DNA of 64,000 bases from DAISKN01 sp963716925 (GTDB lineage Bacteria; Acidobacteriota; Vicinamibacteria; Marinacidobacterales; SMYC01). The translations under genes and the position numbers were made by a program. Numbering within the stretch: position 1 is the stretch's first letter; the number at the start of each line of letters is the position of its first letter. The stretch lies in the NCBI GenBank assembly GCA_963716925.1, contig CAVQUX010000012.1, positions 41,286-105,285 of the forward strand. Direction: 5' to 3'. The notes beneath the pieces were generated by a model, which searched no databases, was not told where the DNA came from, and was given only the letters and a program-made list of their open reading frames with translations. Shown here in pieces: positions 1-9,215 of this stretch.

Positions 1-717
<717 letters not shown>

Positions 718-737
718 AGAATCTCTCCCTTTCTCCG

Positions 738-1133
738 TCAGCGCTTGGAGTACTGGAACCGCTTTCGGGCTCCGGGCTGACCGTACTTCTTGCGCTCTTT
801 GATTCGCGCGTCCCTTGTGAGGAATCCGCCCTGCTTCAAACGGGAGCGAAGCTCCTGGTTGAACAGGCAGAGCGCCCTGCTGATCCCGAGCCTGAGCGCC
901 CACGCCTGGCCGGTGTGGCCGCCTCCCTGGATGTTCGCGTAGATGTCGAACTTCCCCGAGGACTCGGTCAGATGGAGCGGCTGCTGCGCGATCATCCTCA
1001 GCGCTTCACTGACGAAGTAGTTCTCGAAGGGCTTTTCGTTGATGTGGATCGTGCCGCTTCCCGGCCGCAGGTAGACCCGCGCGACCGAGCATTTGCGCCG
1101 TCCGGTGCCGTAGTACTGAATCGGTGTTGCCAA
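738..1133 (-). CDS. rpsI: 30S ribosomal protein S9
   Basis: Small-subunit protein whose C-terminal tail reaches the P-site tRNA. The 131 residues carry the family blocks YYGTGRRKCSVARVYLRPG near the N-terminus, INEKPFENYF, GGGHTGQAWALRLGISRAL and the basic end RKKYGQPGARKRFQYSKR. Length matches the family (about 130). The start is TTG at 1133 with AAGGAG upstream. It lies 25 bases after rplM, the universal L13-S9 pair. Nothing unusual. Confidence 0.97.
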   Translation of the reverse strand: MATPIQYYGTGRRKCSVARVYLRPGSGTIHINEKPFENYFVSEALRMIAQQPLHLTESSGKFDIYANIQGGGHTGQAWALRLGISRALCLFNQELRSRLKQGGFLTRDARIKERKKYGQPGARKRFQYSKR

Positions 1134-1158
1134 GAATCGAGCTCCTTGAACTTGAAAC

Positions 1159-1608
1159 TTACGAACGCGTAGCCCGGGCCGGGACCTCGAGCTTCGCCGG
1201 CTTCTGCGCGTCGTGAGGATGCGAAGGCCCGCGATAGACTTTCAGTTTCCGGAACTGCGCGCGGCCGAGTCGGTTCTTCGGAAGCATTCCGCGGACCGCC
1301 TCTTCGATCAATCTCTCGGGAAACGTGCCGCGCATGTCTCCCGCCGCCGTCTTTCGAATGCCGCCCGGATATCCGCTGAACCGGAAGTAGGCCTTGTCCA
1401 GCTCCTTGGTTCCGGTGAGAAGGACCTTCTCCGCGTTCACGACGATCACGTGATCTCCGGTATCGAGGAACCGCACGTACGAGGGCTTGTCCTTACCCGT
1501 GAGAATCGTGGCGATGCGGGTCGCGAGCCGGCCGAGGACCTGGCCGTCCGCATCCACGACGTGCCAGCTCCGCTTCAGCTCCGCTTTCTTGGGAAACGTG
1601 GTCGACAT
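1159..1608 (-). CDS. rplM: 50S ribosomal protein L13
   Basis: Large-subunit assembly protein. The 149 residues starting MSTTFPKKAELKRSWHVVDA match L13, with GRLATRIATILTGKDKP, FLDTGDHVIVVNAEKV, YRFSGYPGG-like and MLPKNRLGRAQFRKLKVY. I chose ATG 1608 rather than an in-frame codon 21 bases upstream because the family starts there and GAGAGGG sits just before it. First gene of the L13-S9-S2 operon, served by the promoter at 1689-1717 with a leader of about 75 bases. Confidence 0.97.
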   Translation of the reverse strand: MSTTFPKKAELKRSWHVVDADGQVLGRLATRIATILTGKDKPSYVRFLDTGDHVIVVNAEKVLLTGTKELDKAYFRFSGYPGGIRKTAAGDMRGTFPERLIEEAVRGMLPKNRLGRAQFRKLKVYRGPSHPHDAQKPAKLEVPARATRS

Positions 1609-1650
1609 GAGCCCTCTCGAAACCCCCACAAATCGTGACTCGAAAAAGTG

Positions 1651-1683
1651 GAAAAAAAATTTGGGCGATGCAAATCGCCCAAA
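1651..1683 (-). promoter_or_regulatory. Terminator-like hairpin at the 5-prime end of the rplM leader
   Basis: A perfect 10-bp inverted repeat (arms 1660-1669 and 1674-1683, 4-base loop) is followed on the minus strand by a run of eight T (1652-1659). This is the shape of an intrinsic terminator, yet it begins almost at the predicted transcription start of the rplM operon. It may be an attenuator, an autoregulatory L13 leader hairpin (such leaders are known in other phyla), or a 5-prime mRNA stabiliser. Structure is seen directly; function is inferred. Confidence 0.55.
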
Positions 1684-1688
1684 CGCGT

Positions 1689-1717
1689 AATGTAGGTCCT
1701 CTTATATAAGTTGTCAA
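1689..1717 (-). promoter_or_regulatory. Sigma-70 promoter of the rplM-rpsI-rpsB operon
   Basis: On the minus strand TTGACA (1717-1712) is separated by exactly 17 bases from TACATT (1694-1689). The perfect -35, ideal spacing and position before a ribosomal operon make this a strong call. Predicted start is near 1682. The rest of the 416-base divergent gap to pilM holds the two pilM-side promoters and no convincing gene. Confidence 0.75.
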
Positions 1718-1858
1718 GGGAAAAGGGCTCTCGAAGGCTCCAAAGGCGGGTCGGCCACTAAATGTAGGGCGGTTCCCCCACGTCTCCCCATGTGGTTGGG
1801 TTATCCCCCAGGCTTTCCAAATCCATGGGGAAAACCCTACCAGAATGACAAATCGCGC

Positions 1859-1887
1859 TTGACGAGGGCGCTCTTCTCGATCATAAT
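1859..1887 (+). promoter_or_regulatory. Sigma-70 promoter upstream of pilM
   Basis: TTGACG (1859-1864), 17-base spacer, CATAAT (1882-1887); five of six consensus bases in each box. It would start transcription near 1894, giving a leader of about 130 bases before pilM at 2025. Confidence 0.6.
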
Positions 1888-1925
1888 AACCGAAAGATTC
1901 CAGTACATTTGTGGCCGTTTTTTGC

Positions 1926-1955
1926 TTGACAGCCCGTTTCTTCATGCTGTACGCT
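1926..1955 (+). promoter_or_regulatory. Possible second pilM promoter
   Basis: Perfect TTGACA (1926-1931), 18-base spacer, then a weak TACGCT (1950-1955). Start would be near 1962, about 63 bases before pilM. Weaker -10 than the upstream candidate; the two may act in tandem. Confidence 0.35.
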
Positions 1956-2024
1956 CATAAAGTACTTTAACTTCTTCCTAGTAAGTATCCGTGACTTCAA
2001 CTTGAAGTAAGGGAGCCAGGTCGC

Positions 2025-3077
2025 ATGGGTCTCTTCGGCAAGAAGAAAAACCTCGTGGGTCTCGACGTCGGATCGAGCTCGGTGAAAGCCGTGGAGCTGA
2101 AACCGGGCAAGGGCGACACTTTTCAGCTGACGACCATCGGTCTCGAGTATCTGCCTCCCGAGGCGATCGTCGACGGGCAGATCATGGACTCGACGTCGGT
2201 GATCGACGCCATCCAGCGGCTCTTTTCCGAGTACAAGATCAAGACCACGGACGTGGCCACCTCGATCAGCGGAAGCTCGGTCATCGTCAAGAAGATCCAG
2301 CTGCCGGCCATGAGCGAGCAGGAGCTCGCCGAGTCGATCCACTGGGAGGCCGAGCAGTACATCCCGTTCGATATCCAGGAAGTCAACCTGGACTACCAGG
2401 TGCTCGACGCGAGCGCCGCGGGCGGGAACATGGACATCCTCCTCGTCGCCGCCAAGAAGGACAAAATCAACGACTATACGAGCGTCGTCACCCAGGCGGG
2501 GCGGAATCCGGTGGTGATGGACGTCGATGCCTTCGCCCTGCAGAACGCCTACGAGGTGAACTACGGCGTCGAGCCGGGGCGGGTGGTCGCGATGGTGAAC
2601 ATCGGTGCGAGCCAGGCGAACATCAATGTGGTTCGCGGCGAGACCTCGATCTTCACCCGGGACATCACCACCATCGGCGGAAACCAGTACACCGACGCCA
2701 TCCAGAAGGACCTGAACCTGAGCTTCGAGCAGGCGGAGAACGCGAAGCAGGGCCAGGGGGAGCACGCCAACTCGATCCAGGGAATCCTGCGGTCCACCAC
2801 CGAGTCGGTGCTGCTCGAGCTGCAGAAGACGTTCGACTTCTTCAAGGCCACGACCTCGGAGGACCGCATCGACCGCGTCGTTCTTTCCGGGGGCAGCGCG
2901 CGAATTCCCGGGCTCTCCGAAGCCATGGGGGAGCGCTTCGACACGCGGGTCGAGATCTTCAATCCGTTCCAGAACATGTCCTACAACCCGAAGGACTTCG
3001 ATGCCGAATTTCTCGAGGAAGTGGGGCCCGCCTGCGCCATCGCCGTCGGGCTCGCCATGAGAAAGGGTGGTGAGTGA
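2025..3077 (+). CDS. pilM: Type IV pilus inner-membrane assembly protein PilM
   Basis: Cytoplasmic actin-like ATPase of the T4P alignment complex, which binds the N-terminal tail of PilN. The 350 residues show the family start MGLFGKKKNLVGLDVGSSS with the phosphate-1 loop at about 12-22, DIQEVNLDYQVL near 122, the PilM middle block GRNPVVMDVDAFALQNAYE, and the adenosine-type loop VVLSGGSARIPGL near 286. Length is typical. Start ATG 2025 has GGGAG upstream. First gene of pilMNOPQ; its TGA stop overlaps the pilN ATG, so translation is probably coupled. Confidence 0.95.
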   Translation: MGLFGKKKNLVGLDVGSSSVKAVELKPGKGDTFQLTTIGLEYLPPEAIVDGQIMDSTSVIDAIQRLFSEYKIKTTDVATSISGSSVIVKKIQLPAMSEQELAESIHWEAEQYIPFDIQEVNLDYQVLDASAAGGNMDILLVAAKKDKINDYTSVVTQAGRNPVVMDVDAFALQNAYEVNYGVEPGRVVAMVNIGASQANINVVRGETSIFTRDITTIGGNQYTDAIQKDLNLSFEQAENAKQGQGEHANSIQGILRSTTESVLLELQKTFDFFKATTSEDRIDRVVLSGGSARIPGLSEAMGERFDTRVEIFNPFQNMSYNPKDFDAEFLEEVGPACAIAVGLAMRKGGE

Positions 3078-3742
3078 TGATCCGAGTCAATCTCCTGGGA
3101 ACGAAGGAGGCCCCCGCGGGGGGCGGCACGGTCATCGATTCCGGCCAGGCCGGCGGAGAGCGCTCGGAGAAAAAGGGAATCTTCGTCGCCGTCGCCATCC
3201 TCGGCCTCGCGGTCGCGGCGATCGTGGTGCAGTGGCTGTCGATGACTCGCCAGCTGAGCCAGCTCGACGAGGAGATCAACCAGCTCACGGCGGAGAAGAA
3301 CCGCCTCGCGCCGATCATCCTCGAGGTGCAGAAGTACCAGGCCAAGCTCGCGGAGCTCGAGGAGAAGGAAAAGCTCATCGAGCGGCTCAAGAGCGAGCGG
3401 GAGGGGCCGGTCCGGATGCTCGACGTGCTCTCGGCCGAGCTTCCCGATTTCGTCTGGCTCACCGAGCTCCAGCAGCGCGGCTCGCAGGTCACCATCGACG
3501 GCATGGCCGCGTCCTACGTGAGCATCGCGGACTACATCCGAAAGCTCGAGGACAACGAGTGGTTCCAGAACGTCGAGCTCATCGACGCCAAAGTCGACCA
3601 GCGGCAGGAGCAGGAATTCACCCAGTTCCAGCTACGAACCCAGAATCATTTCTCCACACGCTCCGCCCGCACCGGGCGGAGCCCCGGCCGCGGGGGCTCC
3701 CGCGGGCGCCCGTTGAGCCAAGGAGGAGATAGCCATGGGTAA
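3077..3742 (+). CDS. pilN: Type IV pilus assembly protein PilN, C-terminus probably frameshifted
   Basis: Bitopic inner-membrane protein linking PilM to PilO. It begins MIRVNLLG, the PilM-binding motif, followed by one membrane segment at about 37-57 (GIFVAVAILGLAVAAIVV) and a coiled coil from about 62 to 110. ATG 3077 overlaps the pilM stop. After about residue 190 the reading frame turns into an Arg/Ser-rich tail that runs over the pilO ribosome site and start. In the +1 frame the same DNA reads APPAPGGAPAAGAPAGAR and stops at 3716, just before the pilO ribosome site. That Pro/Ala tail resembles the end of PilO, so I infer a one-base indel near 3640-3655, real or from sequencing. Confidence 0.88.
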   Translation: MIRVNLLGTKEAPAGGGTVIDSGQAGGERSEKKGIFVAVAILGLAVAAIVVQWLSMTRQLSQLDEEINQLTAEKNRLAPIILEVQKYQAKLAELEEKEKLIERLKSEREGPVRMLDVLSAELPDFVWLTELQQRGSQVTIDGMAASYVSIADYIRKLEDNEWFQNVELIDAKVDQRQEQEFTQFQLRTQNHFSTRSARTGRSPGRGGSRGRPLSQGGDSHG

Positions 3743-4364
3743 GATGTCGTTGGGCGCCCAGGTCGTCGTATTCGCCATCATCGGCCTCCTCCTGTATGGA
3801 GCGTTCTGGTACTTCTTCTACTCTCCGATGCAGGTGGAGAGGGACAGCAAGACCACTCAAAAGCGGAACCTCCAGGCCGAAGTCGACAACGCGAAGACCA
3901 CCGCGGCGCGTCTGCCCGAGTTCCGGCGGGAGGTCGAACGCAAGGAAGCGACGCTTCAGGCGCTCTCGCGAATCCTTCCGAGCCAGAAGGAAGTCGACGA
4001 TCTGCTTCGCAAGGTGCAGCAGCTCGCCGCCGAATCCAGTCTGGACGTGCTCCGGTTCAAGCCCGAAGCCACCAAGCCGCAGAACTTCTACGCCGAGTGG
4101 CCCATCTCTCTCGAGCTCGACGGGAGCTACCACAACCTCGCCTATTTCTTCGACCGGCTGAGCCGGCTCTCCCGCATCGTCAACGTGAGCAACCTCGAAG
4201 TCGAGGCCAAGCGGGAACCGACCATCGCCTCCACCATTCTGGCGAAGTGCACCGCCACCACCTTCGTGTTCATCGAGGCGGCGCCGCCGGCTGCGGCCCC
4301 GCCCGGCAGGCCGGGTGCTCCGCCTGCGGCCGCACCGCCGCCGGCCGCGCCGCCCGCGAGGTAA
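3735..4364 (+). CDS. pilO: Type IV pilus assembly protein PilO
   Basis: Inner-membrane partner of PilN with a periplasmic ferredoxin-like core. The 209 residues have one membrane segment (VVVFAIIGLLLYGAFWYFF, about 10-28), a coiled coil (about 32-80), the family block LPSQKEVDDLLRKVQQLA, and YAEWPISLELDGSYHNLAYF before FDRLSRLSRIVNV. The last 30 residues are Pro/Ala-rich. ATG 3735 has a strong AAGGAGGAG site 9 bases upstream. It is followed after about 90 bases by pilP. Confidence 0.95.
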   Translation: MGKMSLGAQVVVFAIIGLLLYGAFWYFFYSPMQVERDSKTTQKRNLQAEVDNAKTTAARLPEFRREVERKEATLQALSRILPSQKEVDDLLRKVQQLAAESSLDVLRFKPEATKPQNFYAEWPISLELDGSYHNLAYFFDRLSRLSRIVNVSNLEVEAKREPTIASTILAKCTATTFVFIEAAPPAAAPPGRPGAPPAAAPPPAAPPAR

Positions 4365-4378
4365 CCCGGGAATCTGCT

Positions 4379-4393
4379 GACGAGGACCTTGTC
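4379..4393. promoter_or_regulatory. 15-bp near-palindrome in the pilO-pilP gap
   Basis: GACGAGGACCTTGTC is an imperfect inverted repeat that matches 14 of 15 bases of the perfect palindrome upstream of the RiPP-like locus (47843-47857, opposite strand). Possible shared operator; function unknown. Confidence 0.3.
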
Positions 4394-4451
4394 CGAACGA
4401 AGAGAGAGACGTTCATAGAAGATCATGCCTGGAGCGCGCGAGGTACGAGTC

Positions 4452-5024
4452 ATGTGTTGTTCGATCCGTGAGACGAGCGCCGGACGGGGCGCGCTCGCGT
4501 TCGTCCTGCTCCTCCTAGCCGCGACCGCCGTCGCGCAGACGGGGACCCAACAACAACCGCCCGCCGGACAGCAGGCGCAACCCGCCCCCGAGGGGCAAGC
4601 GCCCGCCGCGGAAGGCGGGCAGCCGCCGGCAACGGTCGAGCCGGTGCCCGAAGGGATCGAAATCACCGAAGGCTCGGGCTTCCGCTACGAGGCGCAGGGA
4701 AGGCGCGACCCGTTCGTCAGTCTCGCGCTCGGCGTGGACGTTCTCTCGCCCGACGTCCGTCCGCCCGGCCTCGCGGGGATGCTGATCCAGGAAGTCAGTC
4801 TCCGGGGCATCGTCAAGACGGTGGACGGCTACATCGCCATGATCCAGGGAACCGATAACAAGAGCTACTTCGCCCGGTCCGGCGAAAGGCTCTACGACGG
4901 CAACATTCAGTCCATCGACGACGCGCGGGTGGTCTTCCGCCAGGAGATCAATGACCCGCTGCGCATCGAGAAATTCCAGACCGTGGAAAAAACGCTTCAT
5001 CCGGTGGAGGAGGGCAAACGATGA
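4452..5024 (+). CDS. pilP: Type IV pilus lipoprotein-type assembly protein PilP
   Basis: Periplasmic connector between PilN/PilO and the PilQ secretin. It has an N-terminal hydrophobic segment (ALAFVLLLLAATAVAQ), a long Pro/Gln/Ala linker, and the PilP core with YEAQGRRDPFVSL near residue 78 and VSLRGIVKTVDGYIAMIQG. Most PilP proteins are lipoproteins; here no lipobox Cys is obvious, so it may be released or anchored by the uncleaved segment. An upstream in-frame ATG at 4425 would add nine residues; I prefer 4452 because the signal segment then sits at the usual distance. The stop overlaps the pilQ ATG by 4 bases. Confidence 0.9.
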   Translation: MCCSIRETSAGRGALAFVLLLLAATAVAQTGTQQQPPAGQQAQPAPEGQAPAAEGGQPPATVEPVPEGIEITEGSGFRYEAQGRRDPFVSLALGVDVLSPDVRPPGLAGMLIQEVSLRGIVKTVDGYIAMIQGTDNKSYFARSGERLYDGNIQSIDDARVVFRQEINDPLRIEKFQTVEKTLHPVEEGKR

Positions 5025-7600
5025 TTCCTTCGAGGTCACTTCTCCGTCTCCTGACGCTCATATCTCTAGTGGTCTTGACTCAGGTGACGGAAGTGTCGGC
5101 TCAAGTCGACGGGGCTGCGGCTTCCGGAATGGCCACGATTCGCGCGGTCCGATTCCATGTCGAGCCGGGTCAGACTCGAGTTTGGTTCGAAACGACCGGG
5201 GCCGTCCTCTACACCCACTACAGCCCGGACCCGCTCACCCTGGTGGTCGATCTGCCGGGAGTGGACATCAAGGCGCTCGCCCCCCGCACCGTCGTGGGGA
5301 GCCGCGAGGTCGAGTCCGTCCTCGCGACCAGTCTCGACGGCGTCAACGGGAAGAAACTGTCCCGAATCGAGATCAAGCTCGCGGCGATCGCGCCCTACCA
5401 GATCTCCGGCTCGGAGCAGGCCCTGAACATCGTCTTCGACGGCGGGGACGTGTCGGAAACGACTCCCTCGAGCTCACCCGAGACGCTGGTCGCGCAAGCC
5501 CCTCCGCCGGCCGAAAAAGCCCCTTCGATCACGCCGGCCCCGGCCCACGAGCCGGAAGCCGCCGCCGACGAGATCCGCGAGGAGAAGATCGCGCCACCGC
5601 CGAGGTCGACCGCCCGCGCTCCGGCCTCGTCGCATCCGGCATCGGCCATCAACGCCATCACTCATGAGCTCATGGGGGACGTGCTCCGGGTCAAGCTCTT
5701 CGCCAACGGGAGGCTCAACTACACGAGCTTCGTGCTGGACGCGCCCAAGCGGCTGGTGTTCGACTTCAACGGCGTGCTCAACGCGGTCTCGAAGGCGGCG
5801 GTCACCATCGAGGAGCTCGGCGTCTCGCGCGTGCGCGTGGCGCAGTTCCGCACGGCGGAGCCGCAGATTACCCGCGTGGTCTTCGATCTCGACGAGCAGG
5901 TGACGCACCGGACGGTAGAGGAGGACGGCGGACTCGAGGTGGCCTTCGCCCGCTCCGACGCCGCGTTCCAATCGCCGGCCCTCGCGTCCATGGACGAATC
6001 GACCGCCGCGGAGCCGCCTCAAAAGGGCACCATCCTCATCGAGAACTCGAATGGAACCAGTTACGAAGGCGTGGTGCAGAACGCCGCCTACACCCCGTCG
6101 GACGCAGGCGCGTTCGAGCCGGTCACGCTGACGGCGCAGGACCTCTCCTCCTCGCTCGCGAACCCGATGCCGTCCCTTCCGACGCCGCCCCCGCCGGCCC
6201 AGGAGCCCCCGCCACCCACAGGATCGGCACCGGGCAGCCAGACGGTCATCCTTCCCGGATCCGCGCAGCTCGGTCAGCGCGAGTACACCGGTGACCTCAT
6301 CAGCCTCGACTTCAAGGACGGCGATATCCAGGACATCTTCCGGCTGTTCGCCGACATCAGCGGCCTCAATATCGTGGTTCAGCCCGGCGTGAGCGGCCGG
6401 ATCACGCTGAAGCTCGTCGAGGTCCCGTGGGATCAGGCTCTCGAGCTCATCCTCAAGACGAACAAGCTCGGATACGCCGTCGAGGGAAACGTCATCCGCA
6501 TCGCGCCCCTCGCGGAGCTCGCGGCGGAAGAGCAGGAGAGGCGCCGACTCGCCGAGGAGAAGGCGCTCGCGGGCGACCTGTTCACCCAGACGCGCGTCCT
6601 CTCGTACTCCAAAGCGTCCGAGCTTCAGGACCTCCTGCAGCGGAACCTCTCGCCCCGGGGCGACATCGTGGTCGACGAGCGCACCAACACCGTCATCTAT
6701 ACGGATCTGGCCGACCAGGTGGCGGCCATCAACCAGCTCATCGACACCCTCGACACGCCGATTCCCGGAGTCGAGATCGAGGCCCGCATCGTCGTGACCA
6801 CGCGAACCTTCGCGCGGCAGCTCGGCGTGCAGTGGGGCTTCACCAGCAACCAGCTCCAGACTCTCGGAAACACCACCGAGCTCGTGTTCCCGAACCGGGT
6901 TCAGTTCGACGGTCAGTCCATCGGCTCGACTGCGGACCGCCAGTTCAACGCTCCGCCGGCGGAAGGCGGGCTCGCCCCGCCGCAGTTCACCGAGGGAACC
7001 GATGCCGTGCAGCGAGGCTACGCGGTGAACCTCCCGTTCGCGGGAGCTCCCACCGGCGCCGTCGGCCTCTCGCTCGGGAGCATCTCCGGCGCGTTCAGCA
7101 TCGACGCCGCCATCTCGGCGGCGGAACGGCGCGGCCAGGTGCGCATCATCTCCGCTCCCAAGATCATCACCCAGAACAACAAGGCGGCGGAGATCAAGCA
7201 GGGTGTGACGTTCCCCGTCCAGGTGGTCGCCAACAACACCATCACCGTGCAGTTCAAGGACGCGGTGCTGGACCTTTCGGTCACGCCGCAGATCACTTCG
7301 GCCGACACCATCATCCTCGACATCGAGGTCAACAACGACTCGCTCGATTTCGGCCGGCAGGTCAACGGTATCCCCAGCATCATCACCCAGGCGGCGACGA
7401 CCCAGGTTCTGGTGGACGATGGCTCGACCACCGTCATCGGCGGCGTCTTCGTGAACACTCAGCAGGACACCGAGACCTACGTTCCGCTCCTGCATCGGAT
7501 CCCGCTCCTGGGATACCTGTTCAAGGCCAAATCGACGGACACGCGGAACGAGGAACTGCTCATCTTCCTCACGCCCCGCATCCGCAAGGAAACGGTTTAG
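5021..7600 (+). CDS. pilQ: Type IV pilus secretin PilQ
   Basis: Outer-membrane channel through which the pilus passes. The 859 residues have a signal peptide (about 1-27), two AMIN-type peptidoglycan-binding domains (about 35-140 and 217-310), a Pro-rich linker near 385-410, the secretin N0/STN domain from about 423 (LISLDFKDGDIQDIFRLFAD), an N1/NolW domain (about 528-590), and the secretin core to the end, with PLLHRIPLLGYLFK and ELLIFLTPRI. Length and order are typical. Start ATG 5021 overlaps pilP by 4 bases. It closes the intact part of the pilMNOPQ operon. Confidence 0.96.
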   Translation: MIPSRSLLRLLTLISLVVLTQVTEVSAQVDGAAASGMATIRAVRFHVEPGQTRVWFETTGAVLYTHYSPDPLTLVVDLPGVDIKALAPRTVVGSREVESVLATSLDGVNGKKLSRIEIKLAAIAPYQISGSEQALNIVFDGGDVSETTPSSSPETLVAQAPPPAEKAPSITPAPAHEPEAAADEIREEKIAPPPRSTARAPASSHPASAINAITHELMGDVLRVKLFANGRLNYTSFVLDAPKRLVFDFNGVLNAVSKAAVTIEELGVSRVRVAQFRTAEPQITRVVFDLDEQVTHRTVEEDGGLEVAFARSDAAFQSPALASMDESTAAEPPQKGTILIENSNGTSYEGVVQNAAYTPSDAGAFEPVTLTAQDLSSSLANPMPSLPTPPPPAQEPPPPTGSAPGSQTVILPGSAQLGQREYTGDLISLDFKDGDIQDIFRLFADISGLNIVVQPGVSGRITLKLVEVPWDQALELILKTNKLGYAVEGNVIRIAPLAELAAEEQERRRLAEEKALAGDLFTQTRVLSYSKASELQDLLQRNLSPRGDIVVDERTNTVIYTDLADQVAAINQLIDTLDTPIPGVEIEARIVVTTRTFARQLGVQWGFTSNQLQTLGNTTELVFPNRVQFDGQSIGSTADRQFNAPPAEGGLAPPQFTEGTDAVQRGYAVNLPFAGAPTGAVGLSLGSISGAFSIDAAISAAERRGQVRIISAPKIITQNNKAAEIKQGVTFPVQVVANNTITVQFKDAVLDLSVTPQITSADTIILDIEVNNDSLDFGRQVNGIPSIITQAATTQVLVDDGSTTVIGGVFVNTQQDTETYVPLLHRIPLLGYLFKAKSTDTRNEELLIFLTPRIRKETV

Positions 7601-7611
7601 GAGACACCCCC

Positions 7612-8245
7612 ATGATCGCGATGAGACAAAGCTTGAAGATAGACGGGAGGACGCTCCGGTCCTTGCTCTCGTCCTGGCCCTGACGCCGGCCTGCATCACC
7701 GAGCCCGACACCATGAACAACGATGCGAGCTAACGTCTTGGTGCAGATCGTGAACATGCAGGCAGGTCGGTCGACTGACTCAGGGATTGGGCGAAGCCGG
7801 GAGCGATCTACTGTCCGACGTCTGCTTCGCGACGACGGGATACCGGCCGTGCACTGTTTTCAACGACAACGGCGTCGTGACGATGCGGGCCATCCCCAAG
7901 GACCGTTCGCAGCTGTCGAGCGAAATCAACTCGTGTTACTTCGAACGCTATCGGGTCACCTACGTCCGCGCCGACGGCCGGAACGTGCGAGGGAGTCGAT
8001 GTCCCCTACTCCTTCGACGGGGCGCCAACTTCACCGTTCCCGTGACGGCAATGAAATCGAGCGTGGCTTCGTTCTGGTGCGGCATCAGGCGAAGGTCGAA
8101 TCTCCGCTGAGGGAGATTTCCAACAATCAGTCTCTCACGCTGTCGGTGATCGCGCAGATCGACTTCTACGGACGGACGGCTCGGGACGCGCTTGAGGTCA
8201 CCGGCTACCTGAACATCACCTTCGCGGATTTTGGTAATGATGTCG
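7612..8245 (+). pseudogene. Broken lipoprotein gene after pilQ (several frameshifts)
   Basis: No single frame is open, but pieces in different frames join into one plausible secreted protein. ATG 7612 lies 11 bases after pilQ. The next frame gives APVLALVLALTPACITEPD, a lipoprotein signal with lipobox around Cys at 7692. Then come pieces reading VLVQIVNMQ, LLSDVCFATTGYRPCTVFND, ERYRVTYVRADGRNV, NFTVPVTAMKSSVASF and SLTLSVIAQIDFYGRTARD. At least four one-base shifts are needed. Codon use inside the pieces stays strongly GC at third positions, which points to recent decay or assembly error rather than old decay. Function unknown; its place behind pilQ suggests an envelope role. Confidence 0.6.
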
Positions 8246-8296
8246 GGAGAGGACGCCATGATTCGAAGTCGGATTTGCCTTGTTTCGGAGGAGAAA

Positions 8297-9100
8297 ATGT
8301 GGAAATCGAGCCTATGGCTCTTCGCCCTCACAGCCTGGGTCCTCTGCGGCACCTGCCTTCTCGATAATCCGGACGTACCGGAGCTCGCGGGCCTTCGATG
8401 ATGGGAAGATGCGATCGAGATTCGCGCGATTCCCGACGCCATCGTGTCCGACGGGTTCTCCAGCTCCGTCATCGAGGCGGTCATGAGCGGTCCGAACGGC
8501 GAGCGCGTGTCGGGCGCGACGGTCCTGTTCGAGATCATGGCCAGCAGTGGCCAGTTCCTCGATCTGGGAAACCTCGCGCCTCTGAACGGCGCGCGGCCCG
8601 CGGCGGGCGGCGTCGAATCCGGTCCGGTCTCCGCCGTCACCGATGGCGACGGCGTGGCGCGAGCCCGTTACTGGGCGCCGTTCCGGACCGACCAGGAGAA
8701 CGACACCACGGTGACCATCCCGGGCGGGAGTCGGGACCAACGCCCGAGGGGTCGTCTTCGCGCAGGCCGACATCTTCCTTCGGGCGGCGAATCGGCCGTC
8801 GTTCCCCGGCTCGAACCTCTGCGCCTTCACCGGCTGCGAGCCCGACGGCGGACCTCGCGCTCAGCGACCGAGATCGGCGAGGGCATCGCCTTTACCGCAA
8901 CCCAGCAGACCGGCGATTCGGAAGCGGGCAACCCGGCCTGCCTCGGGAACGAGATCGCGCGCTACGAGTGGAACATCGAGTCGACCACGCTACAGGCGGG
9001 CCGCGGACTCGTCCATGCGTTCTCGGACGCCGGCGACTTTCGGACGGTCACGCTCGTCGTGACCACGCGAGGCGATCTCGGGACTGCAAGAGGCCGATAG
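8297..9100 (+). pseudogene. Second broken lipoprotein gene, Ig/PKD-like (several frameshifts)
   Basis: Start ATG 8297 has GGAGGAG just upstream and gives a lipoprotein signal (SLWLFALTAWVLCGTCLLDN, lipobox near LCGTC). The frame stops after 34 codons, but shifted frames continue: AIPDAIVSDGFSSSVIEAV, GERVSGATVLFEIMASSGQF, VTDGDGVARARYWAPF, NARGVVFAQADIFLRAANRP, then EIGEGIAFTATQQTGDSEAG and FSDAGDFRTVTLVVTTRGD. The first part resembles a bacterial Ig-like (invasin-type) fold and the end a PKD-like fold. At least three shifts are needed. Like its upstream neighbour it keeps normal codon bias. Confidence 0.58.
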
Positions 9101-9150
9101 TGTTCGGGATCATGACCGTCGTGCCCGTAGAGCATCGTATCTCGACGAGC

Positions 9151-9179
9151 GGGGCGGAGCACGTCGCGTGCTCCGCCCC
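9151..9179 (+). terminator. Strong hairpin at the end of the pilM-Q region
   Basis: A perfect 13-bp stem (9151-9163 with 9167-9179) and 3-base loop, then TGTTTC. The T tract is weak, but position after the last lipoprotein remnant fits an operon terminator. Confidence 0.55.
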
Positions 9180-9215
9180 TGTTTCGTCCTGCAGAAACCC
9201 TAGAGACTCAGGATT

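Noticed and set aside
1493..1945. 150-codon minus-strand frame through the rplM-pilM gap
   Set aside because: Runs across the rplM promoter and terminator-like hairpin and out of frame into rplM; codon use unlike neighbours.
5474..7720. Long 748-codon open frame on the minus strand
   Set aside because: Antisense to pilQ; Arg/Asp/Leu-rich with no domain, and caused by GC-rich third positions of the real gene.
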